The notes under the pieces were generated by a model that saw only the letters and a program-made list of their open reading frames with translations, did not search any database and had not been told where the DNA came from. A DNA stretch of 64,000 nt. Origin: Pezizomycotina sp. ARF18 (Eukaryota > Ascomycota). Below, one piece after another: positions 27,081-40,681 of this stretch. The translations under genes were made by a program, and so were the position numbers. Every line of letters starts with the position of its first letter. Position 1 is the first letter of the stretch. Location of the stretch: positions 124,001 through 188,000 of the forward strand of contig AZLU01000051.1 of assembly GCA_002224055.1 (NCBI GenBank), given 5' to 3'.

Positions 27081-30000
27081 GTATGGCATCGGCTAATTAT
27101 TCCGATGCGTCCTATCGAGGAAGATCGGCGCTACGAGAGAATACTATATATATTTCCTCATATCTGCCCGTGGAGTATTTACGAATAAACTACTATTCCC
27201 ACGGCTAGCTCTTTTGAATTATTTCTTTTACAGTTCAGAGCCGCGTATACTATTCTTCAGGCTAAGCCATTATATAGGGCTAGGCAGTATGCTTCCCGTT
27301 TTCAGTAAGCGAAATATATATAGACACCGAATTGCGGCGGCAAACATTTCGCATACGTAGAAAGTACCTATAAGTAACCTCGATCCATAGTTACTCTTTA
27401 ACGATTCTGGACTCTGCTTATAGTACGGAGTATTGTTATTGCGACAGTCAGTCATTGCTGTTTCCCTTTATACCTTCCCCCTGCTTCATTTTGTGCTACA
27501 TTATGGCTACGGGACCGTATAGCTAAAATATCAAATGGTATCTGGCGAATAGGTTCGATGTTTGGGATATCCAGCCCTCCTCCGTACCTATCAGAGCATC
27601 GTTGACTTTGTTGAGCTAGACGCTAGCTGCAGCGTGACAATTATATGCTCTACCACTGCGTAGTGCGTATCGTATCGCTGCATGCGTTCTCCGCACCGAG
27701 AGAAGAGTTCTTGATTAGAAATGTATCGCTGCGGTGCTTTCCTGGAACATTTATAAGAGTTTGACATAATCTCTGCATAGCTGCCTCTCCCATGAAATCT
27801 ACGGACCTGAGCAAACGCATGGGATACGTGCATGCCGTCCTATGTAATGTAGGAAAATTCGTGAAACTTCAATATAGTATGCGTGGAGGTTGAACTCAAG
27901 TATCTCGGCTACATCTCGAAATAATGCCGTGGAGGACGGGGCCAGGAAGTAATCGGTCCACGAGTTGCTGATTTAAGTCGTGAGTAGTGTATCAGTTGCG
28001 CGATCTCTAGCGACGTGACATTCACAATTTACGTGAATATAAGTTTCAACTTGTTGAACAAGTGAGAAAGAGAAGAGATGAAAATTTAGAGGCTCTTTGG
28101 TTATTTCTCGAGTATAGATGTTGCTATTGATTTTCGACGGACGCAGGTACCTCCTTCTACAGTTCCTCTTTTCATGAAAGGCCTCACAGGCTTCGCTAAA
28201 CCGAAAACACTTCCGTCCTCCGTATGATGAGAGTGAGGGAATATAGAGGTTCAAAATCTATGTTGCTACTACTTGAGCTCCTTTCTGCTTGTATATGTCT
28301 CCGTCTCCACATTGGTGTTTACACTAGTTCAGATTTAGTTCAGAGCGGATTTCCACCCTTCGCCTTACACCTCACGGGATAAGATAATTTTGGTACCTAT
28401 CAAACTTTATTCATCTTTGATCAGATTCACATTCCGGAATATTGCTTTGAAGCCGTGTTCTGGTTCTCGTTCGGGGTGAGAACAGGAAAAGGTATATCTT
28501 ATTACCTTTACGAGATATATACTTATGCGGCCTTCCCCGGACGTCTTCATTCTCTAACTCCATCGTCCCGAAAGCAAGAGTCGATATTGAAGAGCGCCAA
28601 AAAAGGTCATATCGTTCTACTCTCGAGACGCTCCGCTAGTTGCTTCATTGCTTATGTAAATATCGTTCGTGATCTTTTCAGTATGGATTCCTGGCGATTA
28701 GATTGCGCACATGAGCGGAAGTCAGACCATGGTTTATTTACTCGATTCTGGGGTTCACACATAAGATATATTTACCGGACGATTTTCGCTTGGATTGACG
28801 TGGCAGCTTCTATGTATATGCCTCTCGTCGCGGTGCACTACCGGTGCACTACCGGTTACACTCATGGGTAGAGCATCCTTCAGCGCGCTCCAATAGCGTA
28901 TATAACGGCTTAACACCGGAACACAGTCGTTTATAGTAAGGGGATCTTTACCTTCATACTTTAGTTGTATAAACACGCTGTGGAGGCACCGCTTCGATTT
29001 CTTCTTATGTGATAGTGGTACGAGGAACCGCGTTGTTCTAGTATCATTCGATTGCTTTATTGAAGGCGATTCATAATGATAATTGGAGATGAAATTGTGT
29101 GTCGATACCCTATAGTTGAAAGTTGAGTAAAAAATACTTCTTATCACTGCCCAACACTTCTCCGTTGTTTGTATGAAGGCAAGGGCGTGGTGAACCTTTT
29201 CTTTCCTTCTTTCTTCGATGACGCGCGGCTAATGGAAGCGCACGCCCGTGGGAACGCAAATGGCGAGTAAAACATGACTTGCTACTACGTCGCCAGACTT
29301 CACATTAAAAGAAATTATGAATCGAATAGCGACTTGGTTACATTGTTGAATACGGAATAGGTGTTATTGTCGGGTAGTCCTGGCCCGTAGGAACGAATGA
29401 GAATATCACAGAAATAATAATGCAATTCTACAGTTTGAGAAGATTTAATTCGCTGACTGGTATCGACTCTCTCGAACTTTCTCTCTTCTGTAGACAAAGT
29501 CTCGAGGACCTAGCAATACGAATCTCTCACCTAAAGATCTAATAAAATATTGTAATAGCATTCACGCTCCATTTTTCATGATTCCTATATCAGCGCTAGC
29601 TTGGCTGCTTCTAGATCGATAGCAAAATTGAATTGCTACGTATCACCTCGATTGCAACGTTGCAGGTTATCCGCCGATCAGTGGAGTCGCAATGGAGATT
29701 CTTTATTAACTAGAGCGGGAGTTTTCATTTTGTCCCTATGTACCGCCGGCTGCACGGGATAAAGAATATTGGCCAAACTGCAAAAGCTAATTAATAATTC
29801 TAGAAACTTGAAGAATTTTCCGTTGTCATTTTGTCATGTATATAGGACGTAAACGGCTGAGAGGGGTAGTTTTGGTATATACTTTCCCTTTTCCTAGCGA
29901 TTTACTATAACAGGCGAAGTTGTGGATGTTTACTCGTTTGTTTACTTTACATTATACAGGTCTACCACTTAGTCTTGATTAAAGCTAATGAATACGACCG

Positions 30001-32108
30001 TATTCTTAGCTGAAGTGGCGTTTCTTATGCGAGGTTAACTTTTCGAGGTTTTCTGGGAATGCCTTCTGGGGTACGACACTTTTGCGGATTCTGGATTTAT
30101 AGCATAAGAAGAGGCACTCTCCGTATGTCTAGAGTTCCTGCTCTCTTCTTCAAGAGCCCATTTTGATACTGATTTTTCCGGAGTGGCGAGAATGCTTCCT
30201 CCTTATGAGCCGAGAAGGTCTTTGTTCAAATGGTAGATCGATAGATTGGAACCCGAATACTTGCAAACAACATTTGGTATGTATCGAACCAAGCCATAGC
30301 TACGCGGATTGGTCTTCATATATGAAAAATTAAATATCCAAACGGAAGATTTGATTGCGTTCAAGTTGGCTTGGCAAGTGAATCAGACCGATTTATGATC
30401 CGTCTGAAAGTCAGGCACAGCATAAATATTTCATCGTTGGGTTCAAGGAGCGTAAAGCGAAAAGTAGAAAATAGCGCTGAAGGGCTAGTAATCCATCTAG
30501 CGAATCTTTCACCCAAACGTATGAGCCCAAATGTCGGTCACGGCAGACTACTCGTCAGCGCGATATCGATATCGAAAGGGTTAAGCAGGATCCTCGTATC
30601 GGTGCCATCGGGAGCCTTTATTTTACTACGAAGCATCGAAGCTTGGTTCTCCCGTACGACAGATCAATGCATAGGTTGACCCACGTAGTACCGGACGGCT
30701 AACCTCCACGATTTGTATGAGCTTCACACCGTCTATTGTCTTAAAGTAGTCTGCATGCTTTCTATCACTCTCAATCGATGTTTAATCACTACCTAAGTAT
30801 ACAAACTCCTGCGGAGTTGTCGTTTACTGTCCTTATGAGATTGCTTTTGTTTATTTACAGGTTAGGTCTCGTGTGGAAGAGGTTTCGTACGTGTACGGTC
30901 CATTTGTTGGATCTCTGGATCGGTATAACCTCAGCCGATATACCGTTGAGCGACAATTATATCAATACATTGCTGGTTTCAACTTGATTTACACATTTTA
31001 CGATCTGAAGATCGTAAATATAAGTAGGTACCGGACATCCTACCGTCGACGTGTCTGTATTATGCAGGACGCACGTTTCGACGCGCCGTATCGTGCATTG
31101 AGTTTTTTAGTGCACTTAAAGGAACTATAGTGTCTTCAACACTTTCTTAGAAATTATAATGTCTTCGGAGCTTCTCATAATCTCATTGAAATTATAGTAG
31201 TTCTTCTCGATACTACTGTTTGTTAGTTTGGGGGTCAAGATGGTTAATAAATTTTGAGTAATTGCTAAATAAACTGTTGGTTTATTGACAAGTTATATCC
31301 TAGAAAAAAAAATTTAAAATAAAGAGAAGAGAATGGTTTGCTAAGGCTTTTTTTTGGCTTATTTTGTATTGTGGTTCTCTACAGAATAATATCAAAGATG
31401 GCAAGAAAGAGAGGTTTCGCTATATCTCTAATAATTCCTCTCACGAAACAAACTTTTCTCAGGCAATATGAACGCAACATTCGAGCTCCTCTATCCATCT
31501 ATCCACCGGCTCCTCGTTTGTTGAGCTCGGACCTGAATTCAGTCCTGCTAATTTCCGGTTCTGCAGGTGGACAAAGAGGCAGATCGTCACTTTTCTCATC
31601 AAACTATCTGCCTGTTACGGATTGTCGAGGCGAGTAAAATATACTCGGAAAATGCGGCACTGTGGAAAATTGAAAGGCTGACAGCGTCTTATATCTTGAT
31701 AGAGGACCGTACTATGGAGCGCAAAAACCGTGCCTTTGGTTGAAACTGAGTCATAGACAGTATCGAAGATGACGGCTATTACATAGGGAGTTTCTTTGAT
31801 GCCCAAGGCGAGTATATAGATCTTATATGGCATATTTACAGTTTATTTTTATTACATTTCTAATATACATGATATTCATATTAACCCTGTAACGACGTAT
31901 AATGTGATTTTTAAAGTAGTCTGATATATTGTGCAGCAGTAAATTTCCAAAAATAACACCAGAATTTCCACCTGTGGCCTTCCAGAGGATGAGGAGAGAG
32001 ACGAATGATGAGCTGAACGAAAAGCGAGAATTTATGACAAGGAAGATACGAGGAGAAAGGGAAATATGTGACGAAAATGTATCAAGAAGAAATTCAAATG
32101 CACCGACC
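27081..32108. other. Gene-free stretch
   Basis: No gene is recognised. A short perfect tandem of the 11-mer CGGTGCACTAC (two copies plus CGGT) lies at 28831-28856. A similar word (CACGGGATAA) near 28374 and 29754 hints at further decayed repeats. Open frames are short and without motifs. Confidence 0.55.
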
Positions 32109-32148
32109 TATATCCCTTCAAGCAATTTTATATGCTTGAAGGGATATA
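32109..32148. repeat. Perfect 16-bp inverted repeat (hairpin) after the CFEM gene
   Basis: The arms 32109-32124 (TATATCCCTTCAAGCA) and 32133-32148 are exact reverse complements around an 8-nt AT loop. On the minus strand the hairpin begins about 16 nt after the CFEM stop codon, so it would lie in the 3' UTR. It could act in 3'-end formation or mRNA stability, or be the relic of a small fold-back element. The position and perfect pairing are seen; the role is inferred. Confidence 0.85.
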
Positions 32149-32163
32149 TTGATCAATGACGCC

Positions 32164-32853
32164 CTACCCTTTATATTTTATGAAAACCCAAGGGAGAAAG
32201 AAACAAAAGGAAACGAGTATTTTATAGCAGATCAACGCCGAAACAACTCCAATAATAGTACCGAACATGAATCCCGCGACCATCTTGATCTTCCCCGCGC
32301 CGCCTGTATATGGCGCCGCCGTTGGTGCCGCACTTGAACTTGTAGCAGTAATATTCGTGGTCGTAGTCGCAGGCGTCTCCGTCTCGGTCACTCGACCGTG
32401 CCATTAGAATCAGCAGTAAAGTCGACATGTCCCGGAATGGAAGCACATTGCGAGTTTGCGGTCTGCGCAGTTGCTGCTCTGCCTGTAGGATCGCATGCCA
32501 TTGTTGTGCAATTTGCTACTGATCGGCGAAGACGATGTCGGTACAGACGCAAGTATCGTTCGTGTATCCACAGTTGTTCGTTATCAGGCAACCGTAGTCC
32601 GTATCCGCGCAGTTATGAGTGGTAGCGCAAGCGGAGTCGGCGGTCCAGCAGGCAGGTTGGGCTGTTACGCCAGCTGTTATACAGGTGAGCTAGAAGAAAC
32701 TCTTAGCATTCTGCTTTACTAGTGGATTATAGTGGGGTCATATGTGTTGAGACTTACAGCACATGGAGGAAACGCCGTGATGTTCGTATGTTGTGTTTCC
32801 TGTGCGAGGACGAGGAGTGGAGAGAGGAGAGAGAGGACGATGAATGCGAGCAT
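32164..32853 (-). CDS. CFEM-domain secreted/membrane protein
   Basis: This is a fungal cysteine-rich surface protein; CFEM proteins serve in cell-wall function, haem/iron capture or host interaction. The start at 32853 gives a signal peptide (MLAFIVLSLLSPLLVLAQ). A 68-bp GT-AG intron (32690-32757) joins FPPCA to LTCITAG, giving the classic PPCAxxC opening. Further cysteines follow in PACWTADSACA, NCADTDYGCL, NNCGYTNDTCVC, VANCTTMACD and NSQC. An S/T-rich linker (TETETPATTTTNITATSSS) leads to a hydrophobic segment (MVAGFMFGTIIGVVSALI). That could be a true membrane anchor or part of a GPI signal; the residues after it favour a membrane span. Two one-base frameshifts lie near 32530 and 32400. 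The family call is firm; the ligand is unknown. Confidence 0.85.
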
Positions 32854-35181
32854 CTTGAATGATGGTTTGTGGTTTTTGTTTAGAGGAAACGAATGACGGT
32901 AAGGATGAATGAAAAACGGCGCAACGTCTTCTCAGTTGATCCAGCCAAGGATAATCAGATACGTCGGTCGATATATATATCTGAGGAAAAAAGGAACGAA
33001 TGGAAAGATCCGAGAGGGAAATCTGAACCAGCCTTACGATGACGAAGTCGGGTTGAATCAAAACAGCGATCGAGATTTCAGGCTCGCAATCCCGAGGAGT
33101 AATCCTGACGAAAAGAATGGAGAGAGGAAAGCGCTTATTTTTAAAAACAGAAGAGAGAGATATATAAATTATAACAAAAGTGTAGGGTATCATCGACATA
33201 TTATACGAGTTTCGGACTGGGGCTCGCTAGTGAAAAAAGGTACCGGCGCACCCTGAAAACAGACTCACTCTCATTCGTTTTCGAAATTGAGGTAACTTTT
33301 CACTGAAAACCAACTATGTTTTCTTTTTCCTCACATTATAGGGTCCACTTCATGAAATAGCGAAAAGGGAAAAAAACCACGAGCCTCTCTCTCCCTATTG
33401 GAGAAAAGGTTGAGCAGTCAAAAGAGGCGTGCCAATGTTACTGATCGACACCCCCGAGCAATCGGTTAATTTGCAAATTCAGGAAAGCCAAAAAGTCTTT
33501 TGTCCCTTCGGGAGACTCTGAGGGTTTGCGAACCTATGGCTGACTCTGCGGAAAGAGGATGTCAAATAAACTGCCAAAAGAACGCTTTGCAATATCGAAG
33601 TCGAAAGAGAGAGTGGGTCGGGTAGTCCGTCGCTACGGCCATGCTTGCAGATCGTAAACGGACAATCCTTCCCAGCGCTCTTTTGGCTGCAGTATCGTTT
33701 GCTCTGCATGCAGGCATGGCTGCATGCTGCAGGGGAAATTTTGGGATTAAAATATTTAACTTATTAGAGGACAAGTGCCGGGTAGGTACATATCAGGCAA
33801 GACTTCTACTGAACAGTACAAGTGTGATACGCCGCCAAGTCTCAACAGAAAAGAGACTAGGAAGTCTGGACGCGAATTGTCCTTTCACTTCTCCGATTTC
33901 TGATTAACCTTTCTTTTGTTTACGAACCAACCGTGTGGCGTGGGTTTTGGGAGAAAAAAAAAAAAAAAAAAAAAAATCGGATCGGATTTTAGCTGTGGGA
34001 AATTACCAGAGTCTGTCAAGCCTCCTTTTTTCGCCAAATAACTTCCCCAACGAGCGTAGGGCAAAATCTGGATAAACGAAACCGACCGGATGTTTACGAT
34101 GAGCAGCACAGACTTCAAGAGTGCTGAGAGACTTGCCCCTCCATCGCGGTCTTTGCACGCAATTATTTCTGGTCTTAGCTTTCGTTTCTCCTTGATTTTT
34201 CAATAGAAATGGGGTCCTCGGTCATAACCGACGTCTGCTGATTGTCCGCAATGCCGAGTCGAGAGAGGCTTTGTAGCTCTCTCATTCGTAAACTGTGGGG
34301 GAGCGCTTTCAAAGAGTCCTCTGGCTTTCAGCTATCAACCATGTAAGAGTTTTGATCCTCCCCATACAGTATCTTTTCATTTACCGTAAAACAAGAAACA
34401 AGAAAACCAGCTTGAGCAGCTATTACGAGTATGATCACTACTGATCAGTCTGTCCCCCGCTTGACAAGCCCGTCGGTGGTCAATAAAACTTGGGTAGATA
34501 ATGGTGGCCGCCGTTAGTCAAGAAAAAGTTCACTTTTGGCTCTAAGTAAACCGGGGGCGACCCCGTTCACAATGCCTTCTTCACCATCACGTGCAGACTT
34601 TTTACTGATCATCGCGCTCATTCATTCGTGAACAGAAAAGCGGTTGCATCTGCACACCCTCTTTCGATATTTCTTTTAAATATATCACATATAAAAGGAT
34701 CTATTTTTCACGCCCCGAAGATGTCAAGCAAGATCTGAAGGTTGAGCTCCGCAGGGAGAACATGAAATAGCGGCCAGAATCGGCGTGGTTCAACCACGTG
34801 AAAGCTAGCGTTTCCCAATTAGGAATAGCGTTCCAGGTGCTTCACACCATCTCCTTTAAATACCTCGAAAATAGCAACCACAATATTTTGCAGCGAAGCG
34901 AGTCGGGCTTGAAATATAGAGTCTCCTGACTTCTGAACGGACAGAGTTAACGTTAGGACTACCAACCATGAATAGTGGTTTAACGCTTAAAAGAGCTGTT
35001 CTGCAGCTCCTTATACTGCACCTACAATTCTTCTATAGCAAGCAGAACTTAAGTGTCCGATCTGTGTCTTGCGTGATGCACCTGATCATGAGGTAATCTC
35101 CGTTGGCTGAAAATCAAAAAGCTCATGTTAAAGTCAGTAACAATGCAAGTTTTTATTTGGAGTCTTTCAAGCTCTTAAATT
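32854..35181. other. CFEM upstream region and gene-poor DNA
   Basis: The first few hundred bases are probably the promoter and leader of the minus-strand CFEM gene; a short TATATATA word lies near 32970. The rest shows no recognisable gene. A run of about 23 As lies near 33954-33976. Short open frames on both strands carry no family signature. Confidence 0.45.
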
Positions 35182-35492
35182 TTAAAGATAATACTCCAAG
35201 TTAAGGGTTGAAAAGTGGAGTATTTGGTTTGTCTTTATCATCGAATCCTTCGAACCCGTAAGTCTATTTACATCACTAGCAGTATAATATTTGACAAGAA
35301 GCACTGGCTCGATAGTAGCTCCACATTCAGCATCGGAGCGAGGAAATCCCTCGCCGGCGCGACTTTTTTGTTCTTCCTTTAGCGCCGTACTCCCGATGGA
35401 CAACAAGACTTTGATGTTGTCTCTCGGGGAAATTTCTCCCTGCTGGTTCAGCGACCGCTGTCTTTCGTCTTGAGCATTTTCAGGGATCTTCC
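35182..35492 (-). CDS. Coding-looking orphan segment (unrecognised)
   Basis: This is an uninterrupted minus-strand frame of about 100 codons. It follows an acceptor-like TTCTTCAG and reads through KIPENAQDERQRSLNQQGE, ISPRDNIKVLLSIGSTALK, EEQKSRAGEGFPRSDAECG and ATIEPVLLVKYYTASDVNRL. The polar, balanced composition and regular mix of codons look like real protein, unlike neighbouring frames rich in C, F, Y and I. No upstream exon or start could be assigned, and I do not recognise the family. It could be the last exon of a decayed gene. Confidence 0.3.
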
Positions 35493-38400
35493 CTGAAGAA
35501 AAACAAGGCGAGCAGTTAAGAAAACTGTAGAGCTTAGAAACTATGTTTCTATTTTTTACTAAGCTGATAAAAATGCAATACGGAAACCTTTTTAGCTTCG
35601 GTTAACGGCGAACTAAACTAGCTAACCAGCTAGTTACGGGAAAGAAGCCGAAAGTTCAAGCAATAATAGGCTAAGTTGATTTATTTCGCCGGCACTTGTA
35701 TACACGATCGCATCCGATGGAGTAAACGTTAAAAAGTTAAACAACCGCTTGCTAAGACCTGGAGATATTGTAAGGGCTGCATTTTGCTTCTGTTTTGTAA
35801 GTTTCTGCTTTCTTGTGACATTGGAGATTCTATTCGCAATTTGCAAAAGCTTCGGAATTCGATAAGAACGACGACGAGGCTGTAGGCAGAGACCAAGGGT
35901 TGTTATCAAATATATAAATTCGTTATGAGCCCGGAAATGGATTGGTTTTCTCCTTGACAACGTTCCTAGATCGTCAAGTTGATCTCTAAAAAACTAGCTC
36001 AATTGATAATATGCTTTCTCGTAGCCTTGAGCACTACTAGCTACTTACGCCAACTTCGGTGAATCATTCTGATGACAATTATCGTAGTAATATTCTCCAA
36101 AACGACGCTTTTGCGAAATTTCCAAAAAGCCAGTCCTAGAATGAACAAGCCTCCCTATGCATGGGATAAGAACGATCGCTGAGCAGTGGGTATTGACATT
36201 ACGCCAAGGTATCAAAATTCGATTCTTTCATTTCACAATTCTACCATATGGTTAGTTCTTTTGTACATGGGGTTAGCAAAAGTCTGGTGGCGTGAGGCCG
36301 TCACATTTAGCATTTGTATTGTATTTCTTTTAGCACGATCTCTAAAATTACTCAATTCAACGATAAGCTAACGACGAGCTATACGTAGGTAAATAGTGAG
36401 GCACTAAGCCTGATTTAAGGTGGGACAAAAAGTCTGGCGATAATTCTTTTGTCGCTACTTTAAAGCGTTATTTATTATTTAAGTCCTGTACCAACCTTAC
36501 ACATTTATATATAATTTCTAACACGTATTATTTATAAAAGAAATAGGTTAAAATCTTTAAAAAAAAAAATGTGGGAATTGGGGTCTTTATAACGCAATAT
36601 ACCACTTGTGCTATTCCCTATAGCAACGATAGAGCCCTCGCAGTGTGATAAATGTGATGCCCCATGGCCACACCACTAGACCTAAGGTAATAATAATGCC
36701 CTGTAGTTTATAACGCTAGTTTTTTACAGTGAGTATTTACCGATATTGAAACACCTTTACACTGGTCTGATCAAAGAGAAAAATGATACCAGTTCTTTGA
36801 GACATCCACTAGTGCTTATTTTCGGTTATTAACTTATTTAATTTCTCTTCACCAGCTCATGGAGATATGGGAATCCAAGAAGCTTCCCTAAGAATATTAG
36901 AGGACTTCCATCGTACGATATCAACTAGATAGCAGTATAGAAAATAAGGTGGCTGGGGTGGCTCTTTAGGATAAAATAAGAGGCATGAAAAACCTGTTAG
37001 GGCCCATTTTTCAATGAGTATCTTCTCAAGAGCGAAGAACCTTCGCTCTAGTTTTTAGTGGATATTGCTCCACTCGTGCCTAGTTGGAGTTTGGATACCA
37101 TGCCTGGACGTCGTATAGTTTTTTATTCGAGTCTGTTGATAATATCTTCTCGGAACGCAGTTGAGTCGGGTTCATAGGTAGGCTATTCTGGAGCAGTGTA
37201 TCTGGAAATAGTCCAAGTTTTGTTTAGGTGTAGGTTCTAGATCTAACTTCTGTCGCGCGCGCTGTAGTTAAATCAAAGAATATATATTCAATCTCATTCT
37301 GTCCAAGAGTCCACCGACTTATCTTTCTAGTGGAGCGATAGAACTACAAATATAGTATAGCTCTATGGGGTCTTCATTGACTGGCAATTTTTGCAAATTG
37401 GTGACCGGTTGCTGGCTTCTTTCGTTGGATATGACTTTTGGGAAACACCTACCAAAACGTATACAATCCATATGACTCGCCCTTGAAGCTAGACGCCTAT
37501 CTCGATGCAAAACTAACTGTGAACTGGTTAAAGAAGGCTAGGGTTTACTCAAACAGCAAGTGCATAGCCTTATATAAAACAGATCTAAAAATATCACTAC
37601 TATGCTTTTATGTATTGAACCGACTTTGCGTGGATTCTGCATGCTATATAACTTGAGAAGGTCATCATTCAATGAGTAAACCAACTAAAAGAGACAGATT
37701 TTTGATTATAAAATCTTGAGTTGAGCAAATTACTTATATGTATAGTGTAATTCTGCTTGTACCTCATGAGCCTTTACTCCTTGTAGGATTCACGTCGGTT
37801 TCGGGCGTATTTACGTGAATATCCCAAAAATTATTCTTATAGTGTAGACGTAGCCTATTCCAGATCTTATGTATGCTCTTGTATGACTTTCGCCAATCAT
37901 ACCTGACGCCGAGCTGGTCATGAACTTCAGCTATTCAATCTTTAAAACCTCCAAGGCTCTAGCTGTAGGTAACTTGCTCGTATGTTCAAAAGCTTTCGAC
38001 ATTCCCAACCTTGTAGCAATAATTTTATCCTTGAGCATTACTTGAACCAGGATTTTGCGAAATGTCTTCAGATATTAGCACGATGAAGGTTTCGATTTTA
38101 TTCCTGGATCATCAAAGGAAGTGGAATCAAGACAAATTAACTAATATATGGAACACACCGACTTAATTTCAATTATAGTATCGTTTTAATGTTCTGTAAA
38201 GTTTCTTTGCTAGGTCGTCACAATTTTCGTATATCTCTAGAAGGTCCACGTGCGCGGTAAGCAACTAAAATAAAGTTATGGTTAATATCAAGTCCAAGTT
38301 AATCAACATCAAGTAAATGATGACTTCACATCATGACCCTGTAGTTTCGTTGGCATCTTAATTAAAGAAGCCGCCTAAAGAGCTCTATTAGCGGCTCGCT

Positions 38401-39883
38401 CAATGGCCTCCAGCTAATTCGAATATATTATTAAACTCCTATTTGATCGCCCTTGCCTCCTGGCATAGCGCTGTGAAAGCCTCTTAGTACGCGTATCAAC
38501 CTCGTAGACAATACTTTCACATGCGTCTAAAGCTCGTCGCTCGGTGCTGATAATTTCTTTGGCTAATATATATTGTTTTTGAAAGAATGATAACTGATCA
38601 TCCTGAAGCTAAGATGCAATGATGTTTTTAACAGCTTTATATAGCTCCAGGCACTTAATATGGAATTCCTGTGATTACATTGCCTCACGCCCATTTATCG
38701 TAACTAGTGCAGATAGAGATCTTTAGATAGTATATGATCGATTCAACGTCTTGAAACTCATGGATATATATATATATATGAAGCCATGTACGAACCGGTC
38801 ATTTTTGACATGTATTCTTCATAATGTTCTGTGATACGTCAAAGGCTATAATGAAATTAGATAAACTGGATCCCGCTCAATAGCTCAGCAACGGAATTTT
38901 GTAAGAGCGATATATGAATATTTCTTGCACAAGGCTTAGGCTCTTATAAAAGCATAATTTTGCGGCCTTGACAGAAAGGATGGTCCGTTAATATAAGTAA
39001 CTATACTAAAGCGCCAACCTAGGATAAACCTCGGTATGATATCGGAGAGATAGTTTCCGTTGACTATTTCTCCGCGATTGTCGGAGAAATACCTATAATT
39101 GGATCAGTTTCCATTTAAATTTTGCGTTATAGAGACTTCAATATTTTTATAACGTCGGGACTGGAGCCGAGAAGAAATCAGAGAGAACTAGGATATTTTT
39201 TAAGCTTACGAATGCTTACGAATCGAAATGCTGTTTACTGAGCAGGTTTGAGAGAATTAAAGCTCTAAAGGGAAAGAATGTCCTGATTCAAGGTCAGTCA
39301 GTATTCGCTAACACAACTGATTCTCTCCAGATTTTCAACACCGTTCAATGAGCTGCTGATGGTTTAACTGTTATTTCAAGAGCTTTTTCGGACGCGATAG
39401 CTCTGAACAACCCGCTTCCCTTGCGATATCGTATGATCGGAATGCATTTCGTATACGTATACGAGCATACCGTCCAGACACAAGTCGCGCGTTATTCGTA
39501 CTGAGATCTCTCACGTGACCTGTCTTTACACATTTGCGGGCTGCATTTGATCCCTGCATGCGGTTAGCCCAGGGTCACGAAGTGGGGATACTTGCGGTTC
39601 GATCAAAGAACCGTTTTCCTAACCGCTTAAGCCTGCCAGGTTCACATATCGCCGATTACTGTTGCTAGTTGGTTGGCCGCGCAATTACTAACTAACTGCC
39701 ACGTTAGACCGCAAGGATCATTGAAAAGCTGTACATATAAAGACCGCTCACGATCCCTCTGAACATTGCAAGCTAGGAGTATAAAGGCTCTACTGCTCTT
39801 TAAAACGGTATCCAATATAGACTTAGTACTAGTTCCTCCACTTTCGCTTTCGGATACGCTTTCATCAACAAAAGGCAAACGCA
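35493..39883. other. Gene-poor stretch
   Basis: No gene is recognised. A 9-bp perfect hairpin, AGAGCGAAG-AAC-CTTCGCTCT, lies at 37029-37049, and a short AT repeat near 38763-38778. A minus-strand frame at 39642-39884 ends against the DJ-1 start codon on the other strand. It has no family features, so I treat it as the DJ-1 promoter. Confidence 0.5.
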
Positions 39884-40681
39884 ATGGCTACCACTACCGG
39901 AAAGCAGACGCTCCGCATCGGCGTGCTGTTTGAAGCCGTGCAGTTCAGCGATATCATGGTGTAGACATTTTCGGCAACATAAGCACAGAGTATGTCGATA
40001 CCGTCGCTGGCCTCGACCCTGCGGTAGCTCCCTTCCAGGAGCACTCGATCCCATGGAATTCTTCTATATCTCTAGCTCTTTAGTGCCTGCGGCGACCACC
40101 GCATCAGCTAGGATCCAGCCAAATGTCACGTACGACGATGCTCCCGCGACCTGGATATCGTCATCATCGGCGGTCCGCTGCCGAGTCACCGCCCCACTGC
40201 GGCGGACAAGTTCATGAAGGAAGCGTGGGAGAGCACTAAGACGTGGATTACTACGTGTATCGGGAGCATATGGCTTGCGAGCTCCGGCGTCTTGAAGGGA
40301 AGAAGTGCACGACGAACAGGATGTTCCTTCCCGTCGCGAAGCAAATGCACCCTGACGTCGAGTGGGTCGATCAACGCTGGTCGTTGATGAGAAGCCTTAT
40401 TCTGGAGAGGGCGGGAAAGGCGAGATTTGGACTAGTGGAGGAGCTGGCGCTGGTACGTAGTGAACCCCTAGATCAGCTCTATTAGCTCAACCTCGAGTAA
40501 TCGAGACAGAACAATGCGCAGATTAGCGTAACATATTTAACGCGAATTCGTCTCACACTTAGGAATCGATATGATCGCAACCTACGCTCTCACAAAGTTC
40601 AACTCCGACTTGGTCCGAAAGGTAGCGCTGGAGGCACTAGAATTCGATCCCGAGATTCGAGGACAGTTTTACAAGCAATAA
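39884..40681 (+). CDS. DJ-1/PfpI family protein (class I glutamine amidotransferase-like fold)
   Basis: This is a cytosolic DJ-1/PfpI fold protein; fungal members of this subgroup resemble isonitrile hydratases and glyoxalase/chaperone-like enzymes. MATTTGKQTLRIGVLFEAVQ starts the first beta strand. Then come VDIFGNISTEYVDTV, the RDLDIVIIGGPLPSHRPT strand-loop, the nucleophile elbow TWITTCIGSIWLASSGVLEG with the cysteine in the catalytic position, DVEWVDQRW, and after the intron GIDMIATYALTKFNSDLVRK. The GT-AG intron 40453-40562 splits GGAGA|GIDMIA. About four one-base frameshifts occur; the first (near 39960) is one missing G in ATGGGTGTAGAC. The family is clear; the substrate cannot be read. 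It is the only plus-strand gene in this island, the others running towards it. Confidence 0.85.

Noticed and set aside
33487-36437. Words similar to GGGACAAAAAGTCTGG near 33487 (minus) and 36420 (plus), recalling DNA transposon termini
   Set aside because: They point away from each other, match over only about 9 bp, and no transposase frame lies beside either one.
39560-39615. B-box-like GCGGTTCGATCAAAG suggesting a tRNA
   Set aside because: No T stem, acceptor stem or A box can be folded around it; the bases instead form a simple CGGTTC/GAACCG hairpin.
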